The position numbers and the translations under genes were made by a program. Under the pieces are notes generated by a model, which saw nothing but the letters and a program-made list of their open reading frames with translations, made no database searches and was not told the DNA's origin. DNA of 64,000 nucleotides, taken from positions 62,001 through 126,000 of the forward strand of contig NW_021940929.1 of NCBI RefSeq assembly GCF_004337985.1. The letters are read 5' to 3'. Source of the stretch: Pyricularia pennisetigena (lineage: Eukaryota > Ascomycota > Sordariomycetes > Magnaporthales > Pyriculariaceae). This document shows positions 31,053-42,459 of this stretch, in pieces (the first letter of the stretch is position 1; the number at the start of each line of letters is the position of its first letter).

Positions 31053-32913
31053 ACGTGGTTCATCAGGACCCCGGACATATCAGGACCCCGGACATTTTTC
31101 AACCCAGTTTCATCCTTTATTTTCCACACGTGTTCTTTCCCCCAACAGTAATGGAATCATCAAATTGCGAAGCGCGAATCATTCTTGCTCTAAATGAGCT
31201 CCGATCAAGCAAAAAGAAAAGCATACGAAAGGTTGCATTAATATATAATGCCCCAAAATCGACACTACACGACAGAATAAACGGCATCGCTTCTTTGGCC
31301 AATCGTCGGCCAGGCAACCAAAAGCTAACGGAAAGGGAAGAGGAAGTAGTTGTCCAGTATATATTGGACCTAGATTCCCGAGGGTTTCCAGCCCAGATCG
31401 CTGATGTGGCCGCAATGGCCGATCATCTTCTCGCCGCGCGGGACGCGCGACCGGTTGGCAAGCAATGGGCTTATCGCTTCGTACAACGACGCACAGAATT
31501 AAAAACGCGTTTTTCTCGCGCTTACGATTTCCAAAGAGCTTTTTGCGAAGATCCTGACGCGTTAAACGCGTGGTTTCAATTGGTGGCCAATATGAGGGCC
31601 AAATATGGCATCCAAGACTGCGACATGTACAACTTCGACGAAACCGGCTTTATGATGGGCCAGATTTGCGCTGGAATGGTCGTAACTGGGTCCGAAAGAC
31701 GCGGAAGAAGGAAAAAAGTACAGCCTGGCAATCGAGAATGGGCAACTGCAATTTGTTGCATCAGTGGCGACGGTTACGATATTCCCCCGTATATCATCGT
31801 CAAAGGCGTTTACCATTTGTCCAATTGGTATACAGAAGGCGGTCTTCCGGACACGTGGCGCCTCAAACCCACCGTTAATGGATGGACCGACAACGAGACT
31901 GGCCTCGACTGGGTTCAGCATTTCGACAACCATACAAAATCGCGGACAAAAGGCGTATATCGGATGTTAGTGCTCGATGGGCACGGCAGTCATCGATCCC
32001 CTGAATTCGAGGGCTATTGCAAAGATCACAATATTATTCCACTTTGCCTGCCTGCTCATTCATCTCATTTAACCCAGCCACTTGATGTCGGAGTGTTCAA
32101 CGTCCTTAAGCGGGCGTACGGTCAAGAAATTAACGACTTTATCCGGGCCCACATTACCAGCATTAGCAAAGTCGAGTTCTTTTTGGCTTTTGCAGCGGCT
32201 TACAAAAAGTCAATGACAAAAGAAAATATGGCCGGGGGCTTTCGAGGGGCGGGAATTATCCCCCATAGCCCGGAAATGGTCATATCTAAGCTGGATGTTA
32301 GGCTACGGACGCCGTCACCTAAAGAGCTTGATTTTTCCAGCACCGACACCTGGGTCTCTCAAACACCGCACAACCCGACAGAAGCCGTTAATCAATCTAC
32401 CCTTGTTAAAAGTCGAATCAGCTGTCATCAGGGAAGCTCGCCAACGCCTATTTTTAATGCTGTAAAGCAGCTAGCAAAAGGGTTGGAGTCGATTGCTCAT
32501 CGAACCACACTTTTGGAAGCGGAGAACCGCAGCCTTCGGAAGGCCAACGAAGCGCTTAGCAAGCGGCGCAGGGCGCAAAAAACACGTATCCGCGAAGGAG
32601 GGTCATTTACCATACAAGAGGGTCAGAATTTGCTTCAATTAAATGGTGCCGATGGTCTAATATACGAAAAGAAAGATGAAAATGGGGAGGGGAGTAGTGC
32701 GCAGCCGGCGACTAAACGACGTTGCGGCAACTGCGGTAAACCTGGACATAATGCACGCACCTGTCAGGAGGATGCAGAAATGTCTGATGTACATATATCC
32801 GATTGCATTGAGGTAAATTGAACAACGCTGGCGTTGCAATTGAAATTGGAAGTACTATTGTGCAGGAAGAGTGTCCGGGGTCCTGATATGTCCGGGGTCC
32901 TGATGAACCACGT
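31053..32913 (+). mobile_element. Full-length Fot1/pogo element B (1,861 bp)
   Basis: Flanked by TA (31051-31052, 32914-32915), with the same 42-bp TIRs as element A. Orientation is opposite to A, so the two transposases are transcribed away from the gap. Confidence 0.95.
31151..32821 (+). CDS. Fot1/pogo transposase, intact, copy B
   Basis: The deduced 556-residue protein is the same as that of copy A, with all catalytic Asp residues (YNFDETG, LDGHGSH, QPLDV) and the CCHC knuckle. Two undamaged identical copies in one window point to recent transposition, or to one element placed twice by the assembler. Confidence 0.95.
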   Translation: MESSNCEARIILALNELRSSKKKSIRKVALIYNAPKSTLHDRINGIASLANRRPGNQKLTEREEEVVVQYILDLDSRGFPAQIADVAAMADHLLAARDARPVGKQWAYRFVQRRTELKTRFSRAYDFQRAFCEDPDALNAWFQLVANMRAKYGIQDCDMYNFDETGFMMGQICAGMVVTGSERRGRRKKVQPGNREWATAICCISGDGYDIPPYIIVKGVYHLSNWYTEGGLPDTWRLKPTVNGWTDNETGLDWVQHFDNHTKSRTKGVYRMLVLDGHGSHRSPEFEGYCKDHNIIPLCLPAHSSHLTQPLDVGVFNVLKRAYGQEINDFIRAHITSISKVEFFLAFAAAYKKSMTKENMAGGFRGAGIIPHSPEMVISKLDVRLRTPSPKELDFSSTDTWVSQTPHNPTEAVNQSTLVKSRISCHQGSSPTPIFNAVKQLAKGLESIAHRTTLLEAENRSLRKANEALSKRRRAQKTRIREGGSFTIQEGQNLLQLNGADGLIYEKKDENGEGSSAQPATKRRCGNCGKPGHNARTCQEDAEMSDVHISDCIEVN

Positions 32914-32915
32914 TA

Positions 32916-33480
32916 ATGCTTTTTTTGGTAATTTCTTCCCCGGCCCTTCATGGTATATTTTATTTTCCATCCTTCCGACATAACAGCCCCGCAGCCCCAT
33001 TATTAATAATGCGGCGGCAGTTAAAATACCAGAAATATTAATAAATTAAAAATTTTCACCTTTATTCGACTGCGGCCGCGATGCCCTCCCAGGCATTTCT
33101 TGCGGCGGTAACATCGCGTAAACCCCATCGGGATTTTATACGGGCCTAATTATTTGGTTTAATTGGGTCGCAATACGCGCCAAATTCGCAGTAACCGAAA
33201 AGGCCGTGCCACGGCGCCACTAAAACCGCAAAAAATACGGTTACAAAACACCCCCCGAACGACGGCGCAACCCGGTTCGATATAACCAAATTAAAATAAA
33301 AATTGTAACGGGACGTCGATATATAAAAAAAAATGTACCAAAACGTCGAAACCCATTTCGCCCGCATTTTACGGAATTACGAGGGCGACAAATATAAAAA
33401 CCTTCGCAAATTAGCAATATCAATCGAGGATGTAATGTTGGGGCACCTTCGTTTATAAATATTAGGGAAAAAAACATCCC
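32916..33480. other. AT-rich flank
   Basis: Degraded AT-rich sequence with CG-poor runs. No gene recognised. Confidence 0.4.
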
Positions 33481-34353
33481 CGCTCTCCATTACGGTTCCC
33501 ACCGAAAACCGACCAGGGCTCGCTTGCGGACAACCGCGCCGGTAAAGTGACGGTGCCCGGGGCGGCGAACCGCAGTTGGGCCTCCGCGGTAATCTCCGCG
33601 CGATCGGCGACCACAACCCCGTCGAAGGGGGCCTCACCCTACCCCTTCCGGTCAGGAAGCAGCCCGACTACCGGGTCCCAAGTCGGACCCATCAGCCGGG
33701 CCTGGACTCACGCGAACCTTTCGCCCTTGGGCGTAAAACGAGCGAAGCAGTGGGCGTTACCCCAGCACCAACTGGGTGGGCAATTAGTGCAGCCAACGTA
33801 ACGATTAAGGATAAGCTTTTGGAAGCAAGAGCCCAGGAGAAAATTAAAAGGATTTTCAACGGAACCTCCATTACAATCCCACAAAGGTGGTACAATTATG
33901 CGGTCCCGGGCGTCCCCCGCACGATACACTCTCCCTGGGATGACGAACCGCTAGACGTACAGTAGTAGTTATATCAAAAAGAAGGCCAAAACACAAACAG
34001 GCCTTAATCCTATCGACTACAGACCTTCCCGGCATGGTTACAACCCGGCTACGGGGATGGCGACGTGGATAATCTCCTTTCTGCAACCGGCAGCCCGACT
34101 ATTTACCCTATTCGGCAACAGCGGCAAATCGCGTCTAGTGGAGAAAAAACCCAGGATCCAATCTCACAGCGTGGGCTGCCGGGGCCAACTATTGCAACGC
34201 AAGGCGGTGCATCCGCCCCAAGAAATGTGGACAATGCAGCCGAAAGTGCACGCACGGGAATGCAAAGACCCCCCTAAATGCGCCAACTGCTGCGGTCCCT
34301 TCCCGGCAGGACATAAAGGGTGCCCTGCCGCGCCAAAGTTCAAAAAACAGTAG
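33481..34353 (+). pseudogene. Tad-like LINE ORF1 (gag-like) relic
   Basis: Broken plus-strand frames. The part around 33790-33960 reads IKDKLLEARAQEKIKRIFNG then PQRWYNYAVPGVPRTIH, like ORF1 of Tad-clade non-LTR retrotransposons. The 3' part (34057-34353) ends with a decayed Cys knuckle, RECKDPPKCANCCGPFPAGH then KGCPAAPKF, where CxNCxGPH...GCPARP is typical. In-frame stops follow DEPLDV near 33964. The reverse transcriptase ORF is not found downstream, so the element is truncated. Confidence 0.6.
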
Positions 34354-34839
34354 GGTTATTCGCCCTTCCGTACGGAACCTAAAGGAAATAAGGAAGCATG
34401 GACAGATCCGTTACGCCAAAAAGATAAAAAGGACTGGAATAGCATCACGGGTTAATATATAACCTAGGGGCAGGCCTTATAATTTGGAACCGACGAGGTA
34501 TTTGCAAACGCAGGTACTGCAAGACCTTTTGGTCTATTAACCTATTTATTATATCGTTCCTACTCCTACTATTCCCCACTTTTCATAATTTCCTATTTTT
34601 CCTATTTTACCCTATTTTTTCTTTATCCCCTAGGTTTAGTTACATTTGTCCATTTTATTAATGGTTATTTTGCATTTCGCATTCCTGGACTATACTTTTC
34701 GGTTTCCCTGTTTTCACTAGCTTAAAACACAAAAGAGTATAAAACCAATATCGTTATTAAAGTCGCAGACCCCCCTGTTGGATAGCCCCCCCTTCCCCCC
34801 CGATGAATCACTCCCAGCCACCCTAAATAATATCAACAC
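34354..34839. other. Degraded sequence after the LINE relic
   Basis: No recognisable gene. C-runs (CCCCCCC) near 34780-34800. Confidence 0.35.
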
Positions 34840-34970
34840 TGTTACGGCCAGGGTAAGTATAGCACGGAAGCTAGTTTATTGGCACCTATCGACGAAAATT
34901 CGCCTCTGAGGAAAGGGAACGAAATAAACAAAATTACGAGTTTAACGCGACGTAAATAAAAATATCACCC
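34840..34970 (-). repeat. Divergent LTR-like fragment
   Basis: It begins TGTTACGGCCAGGGTA and contains CTATCGACGAAAATTC, matching the LTR at 35475-35682 (TGTCACGGCCAGGCATA... CTATCGACGAAAATTC) in the same orientation, with decay beyond. The right boundary is uncertain. It is probably a solo or partial LTR of a related element. Confidence 0.45.
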
Positions 34971-35117
34971 TGGTGGGTCGTTGGTTAGGGGTTAATGTTA
35001 GGACCTGGTCATTTTATAATCCAAATATCACAAACACGCAATTTATAAAAACGCGTTGTTCGATTTAATTTTTTCGAGGTTGATCCCATAATTTAAATTT
35101 TAATAAATTAATTAACA

Positions 35118-35474
35118 ATGCCGCGATATGCGGAAAATGTTATGGAACGGGCCCTTATTGCAGTCGTAGCCGGCCAATCATTATGGAAAACCTCGATCCA
35201 ATATGGAATTCCATACTCTACACTCCGGAACCGTTTTTTGGGTACCCAGCCATATAGTAAAGCCCAAAAACCGTCCCAAAGATTATCCGGTGTTTAAAAA
35301 GCCCGTCTTAACAACTTGGGTATTAACATAAGCCGCATTCGGGCTCCCACCGACCCACGAAGAGGCCCGAAAATTAGCCGGCCGGATCCTTAAAGCCAAA
35401 TGTGATCTTCAACCATTAGGCAAACGCTAAATGCGTGGTTTTTTGGCCTGCCATCCCTCTCTAAAGGTACAAAG
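35118..35474 (+). pseudogene. Fot1/pogo transposase relic interrupted by the chromovirus
   Basis: From ATG 35118 the frame reads MPRYAENVMERALIAVVAGQ, IQYGIPYSTLRNRFLG, then (through stops) AAFGLPPTHEEARKLAGRI and MRGFLACHPSLK, the N-terminal helix-turn-helix/CENP-B part of a pogo transposase like that at 25938. Internal stops sit where CAA (Gln) or TGG (Trp) codons are expected, fitting C-to-T decay on both strands. Similarity ends at 35474, where an LTR starts (TGTCACGG), so the retrotransposon inserted here. The rest of the transposase was not found beyond the retrotransposon. Confidence 0.65.
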
Positions 35475-35682
35475 TGTCACGGCCAGGCATACATTGGAGA
35501 ACCTCAGTGTATTAGGCGCTATCGACGAAAATTCTAAACTGAAGAGAAGAGAGAAATTACAATCGACGACGCGCTCAAGAGACGCGCTTAAATCCGGAGG
35601 TAGTGGATCCTTGTCCGATCCCTGGCTCGGTGTGGAGCCGAGTCGTGATTCTGAGGGTAGGTCTAGGGGCCTGATCCTCACA
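35475..35682 (-). repeat. 3' LTR of the chromovirus
   Basis: 208 bp bounded by TG...CA (plus strand TGTCACGG...ATCCTCACA). On the minus strand it is directly preceded by a purine tract (AGAGGGGGGTAA, plus 35683-35697), as a polypurine tract requires. It lies just after the end of the integrase ORF. No matching 5' LTR is present right of gag. Confidence 0.75.
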
Positions 35683-35733
35683 TTACCCCCCTCTAAGGCC
35701 TGATCGACGTAGGCGGTCAGAGTCTTGAGTTTG

Positions 35734-38700
35734 TCACGTGTGTCTCCTCGGGGCCTTCCTCCGCTCTCGTGTCTTTTTCGCATCGTGCTCGGCAACATTG
35801 TCCTCGGGTCCGTCCTCCGCAAAAACATCCTCTGCTGCGCTCCTGATCCACTGTTGCAAATTTACCGGAGGTCCTGCTGCGTCCGGGTACTCCTTGTGAA
35901 AGGTATCCAGCAGTACTGGTGAATTTTTCAAGTCGCGGGCCTCATACCATGTCTCATCAGGGTCGAGTCCGACCCACGATACCTGATATTGCAACGTCTT
36001 CTTTCGTCCGAATAGACGTGAGGCCAACACTTGCTCCACCTCCCACTCCGGTTCTCCGTTAATTTCGACCGGTGGTTCCGGCTTTTGATACTGCTGAGGT
36101 AATGGATCCGTTGCTGCCTTGCGCAGTCGGCTGGCGTGGAACAGCTTACTACCTTTATACCAGGCAGGGGTGTCGAGAATGAAGCTGTGGCCCTTTTCCT
36201 CGAGAATCGTCCATGGTCCTGCATTTTGCGAGTCCAACTTGGTCGTAGGAGCTTCGGTGGAAAAACCCTTTTTGCTAACGTAAACCGCATCTCCCACCGT
36301 AAAGTCGACCGGTCGCCGCTTCTTATTAGCCTGCCTCTGTTGCTCTATCTGCGCTCCGAGTCCGTTGTTGCGGGCCAGTTCCTGAGCTTGCCGGGCTTGG
36401 CGGACCATTTCCAGCGCCTTTTGTTGCTGACCGGTCTCCAGGTCTTCTTCGGGTAAAGGTAAAGAGAGCGGGTCTCTAGGGCGAGCTCCGGTTTCTGCTT
36501 CGATCGGTGCCATGCCAATAGAGGCGTGGACGGACGAGTTGTGGCCGAAGTCGAAAGCGGGGATATGCCGTCGCCAATTCGTTTGGTATTTGTCTACATA
36601 AAAGCGCATTTTCTGATCCAATTCAGCGTTGGTAATTTCGACGCTGCCCTGACTTTGAGGGTGGCGGGCGCTTCCATGTTTATGCTTTGTTCCTGTCAAC
36701 TCGTTTAGAGTGTTTAGGAACTCGGATATAAACGGTCCGGCGTTGTCGGAAAGCCATAAATCGGGGACGCCTTTCCAACGGTACACGGTCTGATAATACC
36801 GCATGGCCAAGGTCTCCGCGGTGTCCGTCTTTTTTCCCGGTAGGGTGGCCAAAAGTTTGGTCAATCGGCAGATGAAGACCCAGACGTAATTATAGCCTTC
36901 TTTATCCTTGGGCATATCTTTGCCGTCTACCATTACGTGCTGCCAACACCGTTTAGGCATCTCCAGTGGGTGCAACAGCCCAGGCGTCTTATCATGTCGT
37001 ACCTTGTTGCGTTGACATTCGCGACAATTCTTAATGTAGCGTTTGACGTCTCGATTTCGGTCGGGCCACCAATAGTCCTTTTTCAGGCGGCTAAAGGTTT
37101 TATTCTGGCCTCTATGGCCGAAGATCTTGGGCTTATAAGCTTCGCGGATAAAAGCCGTTTTTAAAAAAATTTTACCATCCTGGGTAATCTCGGGTACCGT
37201 TAACAAATTGTCGTGGTAACCTAGGTTCTGTTTCAGGTTTTCTTCCAGGATAAAAGCCATTAGGTCAACTCCCTGCGGTGCGGAGGGTTCCAAATTGCTA
37301 ATAGTTGGAAAAGGTTCGCCGGGTCGGGAATCGATCTTTTTTGGAGGGATTAATGCAATAATGCGGTCTAACACAATTCGGGCCTTAACCGTAAAATTGT
37401 CGATGGTTTTGCGCGAAAGGGCATCGGCTACCACATTATCCTTACCGGGACGGTATTTAAAAATGATATCGAAATTGGTCAGGTAATTAGCCCATCGTAT
37501 CTGGCGAGCGGACAAAAATTTCTTGGTCGACTAATAAATTAGGGCTTGGTAATCGGTAAAAACACAAAATTTGGTACCCAATAGGGCTGGTTCGAAATCC
37601 TTTAACGTATTAATTACAACTAATAGCTCCTGGTCCTAAATCGGATAATTTTATTTAACAGGGGATATAGTTTTGGACGAATAACCGATTGGCTTCCAGC
37701 TGCCATCGTCCTGTTGCTGCCACACGACACCGGCGGTGGCCCTGCCACTGGCGTCGGTGTCCATCCTGACAGGCATACCGGGTTTGAAGAAACTCATCAC
37801 GGGGGCGGTGATCACCAGCTGTTTCAGCGCTTCAAAGGCAGATTTCTGCTCGGGGCCTCTTTCGAACGGGACTCCCTTTTTCAATAATCGGGTCAGAGGT
37901 TCTGCTTGTTCGCTGGCGTGATGGCAGAACGTCCGAACGAAATTGCATAAGCCTAGGAAGGATCGTACTGCCGAAACGGAGGTGACGTCGTCCCATTGCC
38001 AGCTGGTGATGGCTTCGACCTTTTTGGGGTCGATGCGGATACCTTTACCGATCTCTAGAAGTAAACCCAGGTACTCGATTTCGAAAACGCCGAAACTTGA
38101 CTTTTTGATATCGCCTTGGAGTCCGGCTTTGTGCAGCCTGTAAATAACCTCCTCGGTTTGCTCAAAATGGACTTGCTCCGATTTATCCTCGGTGTAAATC
38201 AACACGTCGTCTGCGTAGGCGCTCGCGAAAGCGTCCAGCAGTTCATTAAGCTGAGCGTTGATAAAAGCTTGGAACCAGGCGGGTCCGACCTTCAGTCCAA
38301 AGGGTAGGACCTTCCACTGAAATGTGCCTTGTCGCGTTTTGAACGCCGTTAAATACCGTGACTTCGGATCCATTAGCAATCTGTTAAAAGCTCGAATAAT
38401 GTCGATCTTGGTCATCCTCCGGGCTTTTCCACACTTGCTCAACGTCCCGGCCACGTCGGGGGCAAGTACTTGTCGTCCTTTGATGAATTTGTTTACCCAT
38501 CGGTAATCCACACAAAAACGTTGCTCCTTCGATTGCGGTTTAGGAACGAACAGAGTCGAAGCTGCGGTCTCCTCCATTGTCCGTTCAATGAAATCGATCC
38601 TCAGAAGTTCGTCGATGGTTTCCTTTTCCAACTCCATCATCGCGAAAGGGGTCGAATAGCGGGCTGGCCTCCCCTCCAAAGGTTTCTCGAGTTCCAAAAC

Positions 38701-39651
38701 CACGTCGAAGCCGGGTCGGCTAGGCGGGAGAATCGTCGACGCCTTTTTGGAAAAGAAACCTTCAAGGTGGGCAAGTGCTTTGGGTAACTTGGCTCGTACT
38801 TGCGCGATGTGCTTCGGGTCTTCGCCTGCAGGAAATGGAATGGGATGTCCATCGTGAGTCTTGTTCCATTGCAGGGCTAATACCGCATTAAGGCTGGTTG
38901 TAGGCGTATCGTTTACTGGTACCAGCGGTATAGGCTCCGTGGGTAACGGGGATCGCTTCCATCGATCTTGACGTGGGTCGTTAAGAAGGGCACAAATATT
39001 TGCTGGCAGGGCTTTGTTGGAAACGGTCTTTGGGATAGTCGGAAAGGCGCTAATTTCTGCGATCTGAGCCTGGTTTCCGTGTTGGCGTTTAGGGCCTTGA
39101 AGTATCTTGCGGACCTGGATGCGACGGTCTTCTTGTTCCATCTTGCGGTCCCGGCGGACTGCGTCAGCTTGGGCCTCGAGGTCCAGAGGCGGATTTGAAC
39201 GTTGTACGACGATTGCCGGTGAGTATTGGGCCATGGCGGGCAGGTCGTTGGGCCAAACGAAGCTGCGGGTAGCTGGGAATAAGCCTACTCGATGCTTCGT
39301 CCACCATTCTTGTCCGATAAACACATCGTGTGCCGTTTCGAGGAGGATGAATTTCTGCCGTGGGAATTGTCGTCCGTCGATTTGCAAGGTGAGCCGAAGG
39401 TATTCGGTGGCTCTTGCGGTGACCTTCCGGTTAAAATCTCCAAAGTCCAAAGGTTTGGGGAGCTTTTTGATAGGTAGCTCTAAACGTTGGGCGACCTTTT
39501 TCGCGAGGCTCGGTCGGATGGATAAGTACACATCTGCTCCGGTGTCACAGAGAGCTTGGGCGTTGAGACCACGACCTTTGTCTTGCAGTTGAATGGGAGC
39601 AAGGAAGGTGTTTAATTTGGGTGATCTATCGATTTTAGCTATCTGAGGCAT
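35734..39651 (-). pseudogene. Chromovirus pol polyprotein, three in-frame stops
   Basis: The protein starts MPQIAKIDRSPKLNTF. Protease: ALCDTGADVYLS (DTG). Reverse transcriptase: FCVDYRWVNKF, LPFGLKVGPAWFQAFIN and YADDVLIYTED (YADD box). RNase H opens with MDTDASGRATAGVVW. One frame continues through TAA (37651-37653), TAG (37636-37638) and TAG (37531-37533) before the rest of RNase H (RQIRWANYLTNF, YRPGKDNVVADALSRK). Integrase: HRG...WWP, CRECQRNK zinc part, then Asp in MVDGKDMP, Asp in LSDNAGPF and Glu in SVEITNAEL. The chromodomain is near the end (YQVSWVGLDPDETWYEARDL). All three stops are one C-to-T step from CAA or CAG on the coding strand, as RIP makes. Domain order PR-RT-RH-IN-chromodomain is diagnostic of chromoviruses. 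Confidence 0.93.
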
Positions 39652-39680
39652 GCAGACTGCCGAGGAGACTTCCGGCAGCC

Positions 39681-40511
39681 TTAGCAGTTTTCCGAATCCG
39701 ACGAAGATGAGCTGTGGCCGGATCGTTCACCAGCTTCTCGATCGCCTTCGTGTTGAAGGGCGAGGACGGCGGCGATGTGAGCGGCCTTTTGGGGGCAATT
39801 GCGTGCCAGGTGCCCGGCTTCTTGGCAAAGGAAGCATTTACCCTCAATGACCAATTTGGCGTTTTCTCTGCTGGGCGACTTCGGTGCGTCAACGGTCTGT
39901 GTGCGGGCTTGGTTCTTGGCTTCCTGGCTGTGCCGGCGATTCTCGCGTCGACGCTGTTTGCGTTCGGCGCTGGCTGAACGCTCACGGCGCTCTTCCCTCT
40001 TTTTGCGGTTCTCGCGGAGCTCCTCCCAAGCGCGTTGTTGGGCCAGCGCCGAGTTCGCAACTTCTCCGGCAAAGGTCTCGTACGAGATATTTGGGTCTTT
40101 GGATAGGCTGAGAAGCTGGGGGTTCAGGTTGGCAGGAATGTGCTCATAGAGAACCAACTTGCGTTCCGTTTTGGCAATGTTGGCTTTATCGGCTAGGCTG
40201 TTAACTTTGCCAATAAACTGGTGGATGTCTGTTGACTTGTCCGACAGACTAAACTTCAGGTGACGAAGCTCCTCACGGGCTTTGGAGGCTTGATTGTCAT
40301 CGTGGTAAACAGCGGCTAGGGTCGCGACCATTTCGGCCGCGCTGCTGAAAGGCATAATGGTGGATTCATAGCGGCCCGAATTGCAATAATATAACCGGCG
40401 GGATAACGCTGAAACGACGATAAAAATCTTAAACTGTTGTTTGAAAAAATATGCTGTTTGTAAATAACAATTAAAATATATATTTGGGGGTAAGGGGTCA
40501 GCGGTCGACAT
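39681..40511 (-). pseudogene. Chromovirus gag, N-terminally truncated
   Basis: The gag-like part begins about MPFSSAAEMVATLAAVYHDD and continues SKAREELRHLKFSLSD, YEHIPANLNPQLLSLSK, a Lys/Arg/Glu-rich segment, and a CCHC nucleic-acid-binding knuckle CFLCQEAGHLARNC, then ends SSSSSDSENC. The ~50 residues upstream of MPFSS are Tyr/Phe-rich and come from AT-rich sequence, so they are probably not genuine gag. Pol starts about 30 nt downstream in another frame. Capsid proteins of this family are longer at the N-terminus. Confidence 0.8.
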
Positions 40512-42175
40512 TTAAAAAACGTTCGTTGATTTTGAAAAAGTATAAAAAGAACGTTTTGGACAAAAGCTTACAATAATTGTAGTAATTAGAATTTTAAACG
40601 GCAAAACGTCGTCTTTACGTTTGCGAGATATTACGTTAATCGTTCCGATATTATTATTGCGGCCGATTTTTACTTTGTTTTCAAACATGTATTTGGCGTT
40701 TTGGAAATTAAAAACGCGCAAAATAATATTGCAGGCTTAAGAATAATAATCGGATTGAAAAGACGTTAAAAGAACGTTCCAAAAAAGAAATTCTAAAAAG
40801 ATTGTCGTGAAAAGGTTTTATAATGGTTTATACAAATATCCCTATTTGCATTTTGTATAACGTTTAAAAACGAATGTATATTGAAATAAATACCAAAGCG
40901 ACAATTGTAATTTATTTTCCTACCAAACGAAGATTTAAATAACCGAAATGGGGAACTGGCTGATAATTAATAAAACGAAAAGTATTTCCAACCATTAAGA
41001 AATTATTAGCGGCGCGGAAAAAACAATAAAAGAAAAAAACAAAAAACGAACCGTTATTAAATATAATGTCGTTAATTAATAATTGGTACAAACAATTGGA
41101 AAAATAAAACCAACAAGAAATAAATGGTAAAAAAACAAAGATAATAATTTTTAGCGTGTTTAATTTAAAATGGTAATAACGAAAAATATAAACAATTTAA
41201 AACTACAAAATATCCTTAAACTTATAGCGAAAAAAGTTTTTTTATAAATAGAATAATCGCTAGAAAGTTTGCAATTAATTTATAAAACCATTGCGGTTAT
41301 TAAATAATAAAGTAAATAAATAATAGGAGCGTTAAACAAAATTATCTACAATTATTATTTTTAAAAGCGGGTTCCAAGTTAAATAACAATTATAATAACA
41401 ATTTATAATTTCCGGTTCCGGGAAAGATAAAAAATTCGGCCAAAACGTTAAAATAACGATTAAAAATTTTTAATAATAAGTGTAAGATCGATACCGCCGT
41501 TTGCAGGTTTTTCGTTAATTATAAATAGCAAATTTAAAAATTCTTAAACGCGAAAAAAACAAAAAAGTTGCCGGTATTAGAATAAAGGGGATCGCGTTTA
41601 ATTTGTTAATTTGATTTAATAATTTACGTATGGTGCCCCACATCACCCGCACGTAATTTATTTAATTTTCGACCACGGGTATAAATAGCAAAAAACGATT
41701 AAAAATTCAAACGTAGATAGAAAAGTCGTTAGACAAAAATATATTAACTTTTACCCACAATAAAATTTTGTTAATCCATCGATTTATAAAGGCCTATTAA
41801 CATTTTTATAATATTTTCACGTAGTTTATTATGTGCGGGGCAATAATATTAGGCGCAATAGAGAAAATAACTTTTATTACAGCCAAAGTAGCCGGAATAT
41901 TTGAACATTTTCGAGCTAATAAACTTAATATTGGAAACCAGTTTTTATTATTTTTCCAATATAATAATAAGTCGGCTTTTAAATATAAACTTCCATTTCA
42001 CAATATAAAATACTCGTCGTTTTTCACTTATATTTTACCTTCAAATAAACCCGAGTCCGGATCGCTGTTATTATATAAATTAATCCTACTATTCTTATAA
42101 TAAAAGCTATTATTTATTTAATTTGTTAAAAAGAAATTTTCCATATTATTATTTAAATTATTATTAGGTATATAT
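40512..42175. other. AT-rich degraded sequence
   Basis: Start of the AT-rich block. No gene recognised. A less degraded island (GTGCCCCACATCACCCGCAC) lies near 41633-41655. Plus-strand frame 41831-42100 has no family features. Confidence 0.5.
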
Positions 42176-42459
42176 CACGTGCAGATTTATTAATGCCTAA
42201 ATATTAGCGTATAACCCTAGGGGCTGGGTTTTGCTAAACCTGTAAATTTGCGTTACGTAAACGTAATAGGAACGCCGCTTATGAATAAAGGCTCCTAGAT
42301 CCTAAAAATAGCATATTAATCCTAAATCTTTAAAAATTAATTTTTAATCCAAATGCTATTGCTATAATATTATCGTGGATTATTATACGGTATATTATTA
42401 CCCTATATATTATTAGCTAGCGTGTTCCTAACCTACATCCAATCCCCGGTCGTAATAAT
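42176..42459 (+). repeat. 5' LTR of the Ty3-like relic
   Basis: It shares with 46493-46777 the blocks TATCGTGGATTATTATA, AATTTGCGTTACGTAA-like sequence, CTAAATGCTATT-like sequence and TCCCCGGTCGTAATAAT. Differences are mostly C/T and G/A, as expected for independently RIP-mutated LTRs. Confidence 0.8.

Larger units (their letters stand above)
35475..40511 (-). mobile_element. Ty3-type chromovirus, 5'-truncated
   Basis: Minus-strand order: gag fragment (40511-39681), protease-reverse transcriptase-RNase H (39651-~37520), integrase with C-terminal chromodomain (~37515-35734), polypurine tract and 3' LTR (35475-35682). The 5' LTR, primer site and N-terminal gag are missing; beyond about 40390-40510 the sequence turns AT-rich. 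Non-functional because of truncation and three stops in pol. It is inserted in the pogo relic at 35118-35474. Confidence 0.9.
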
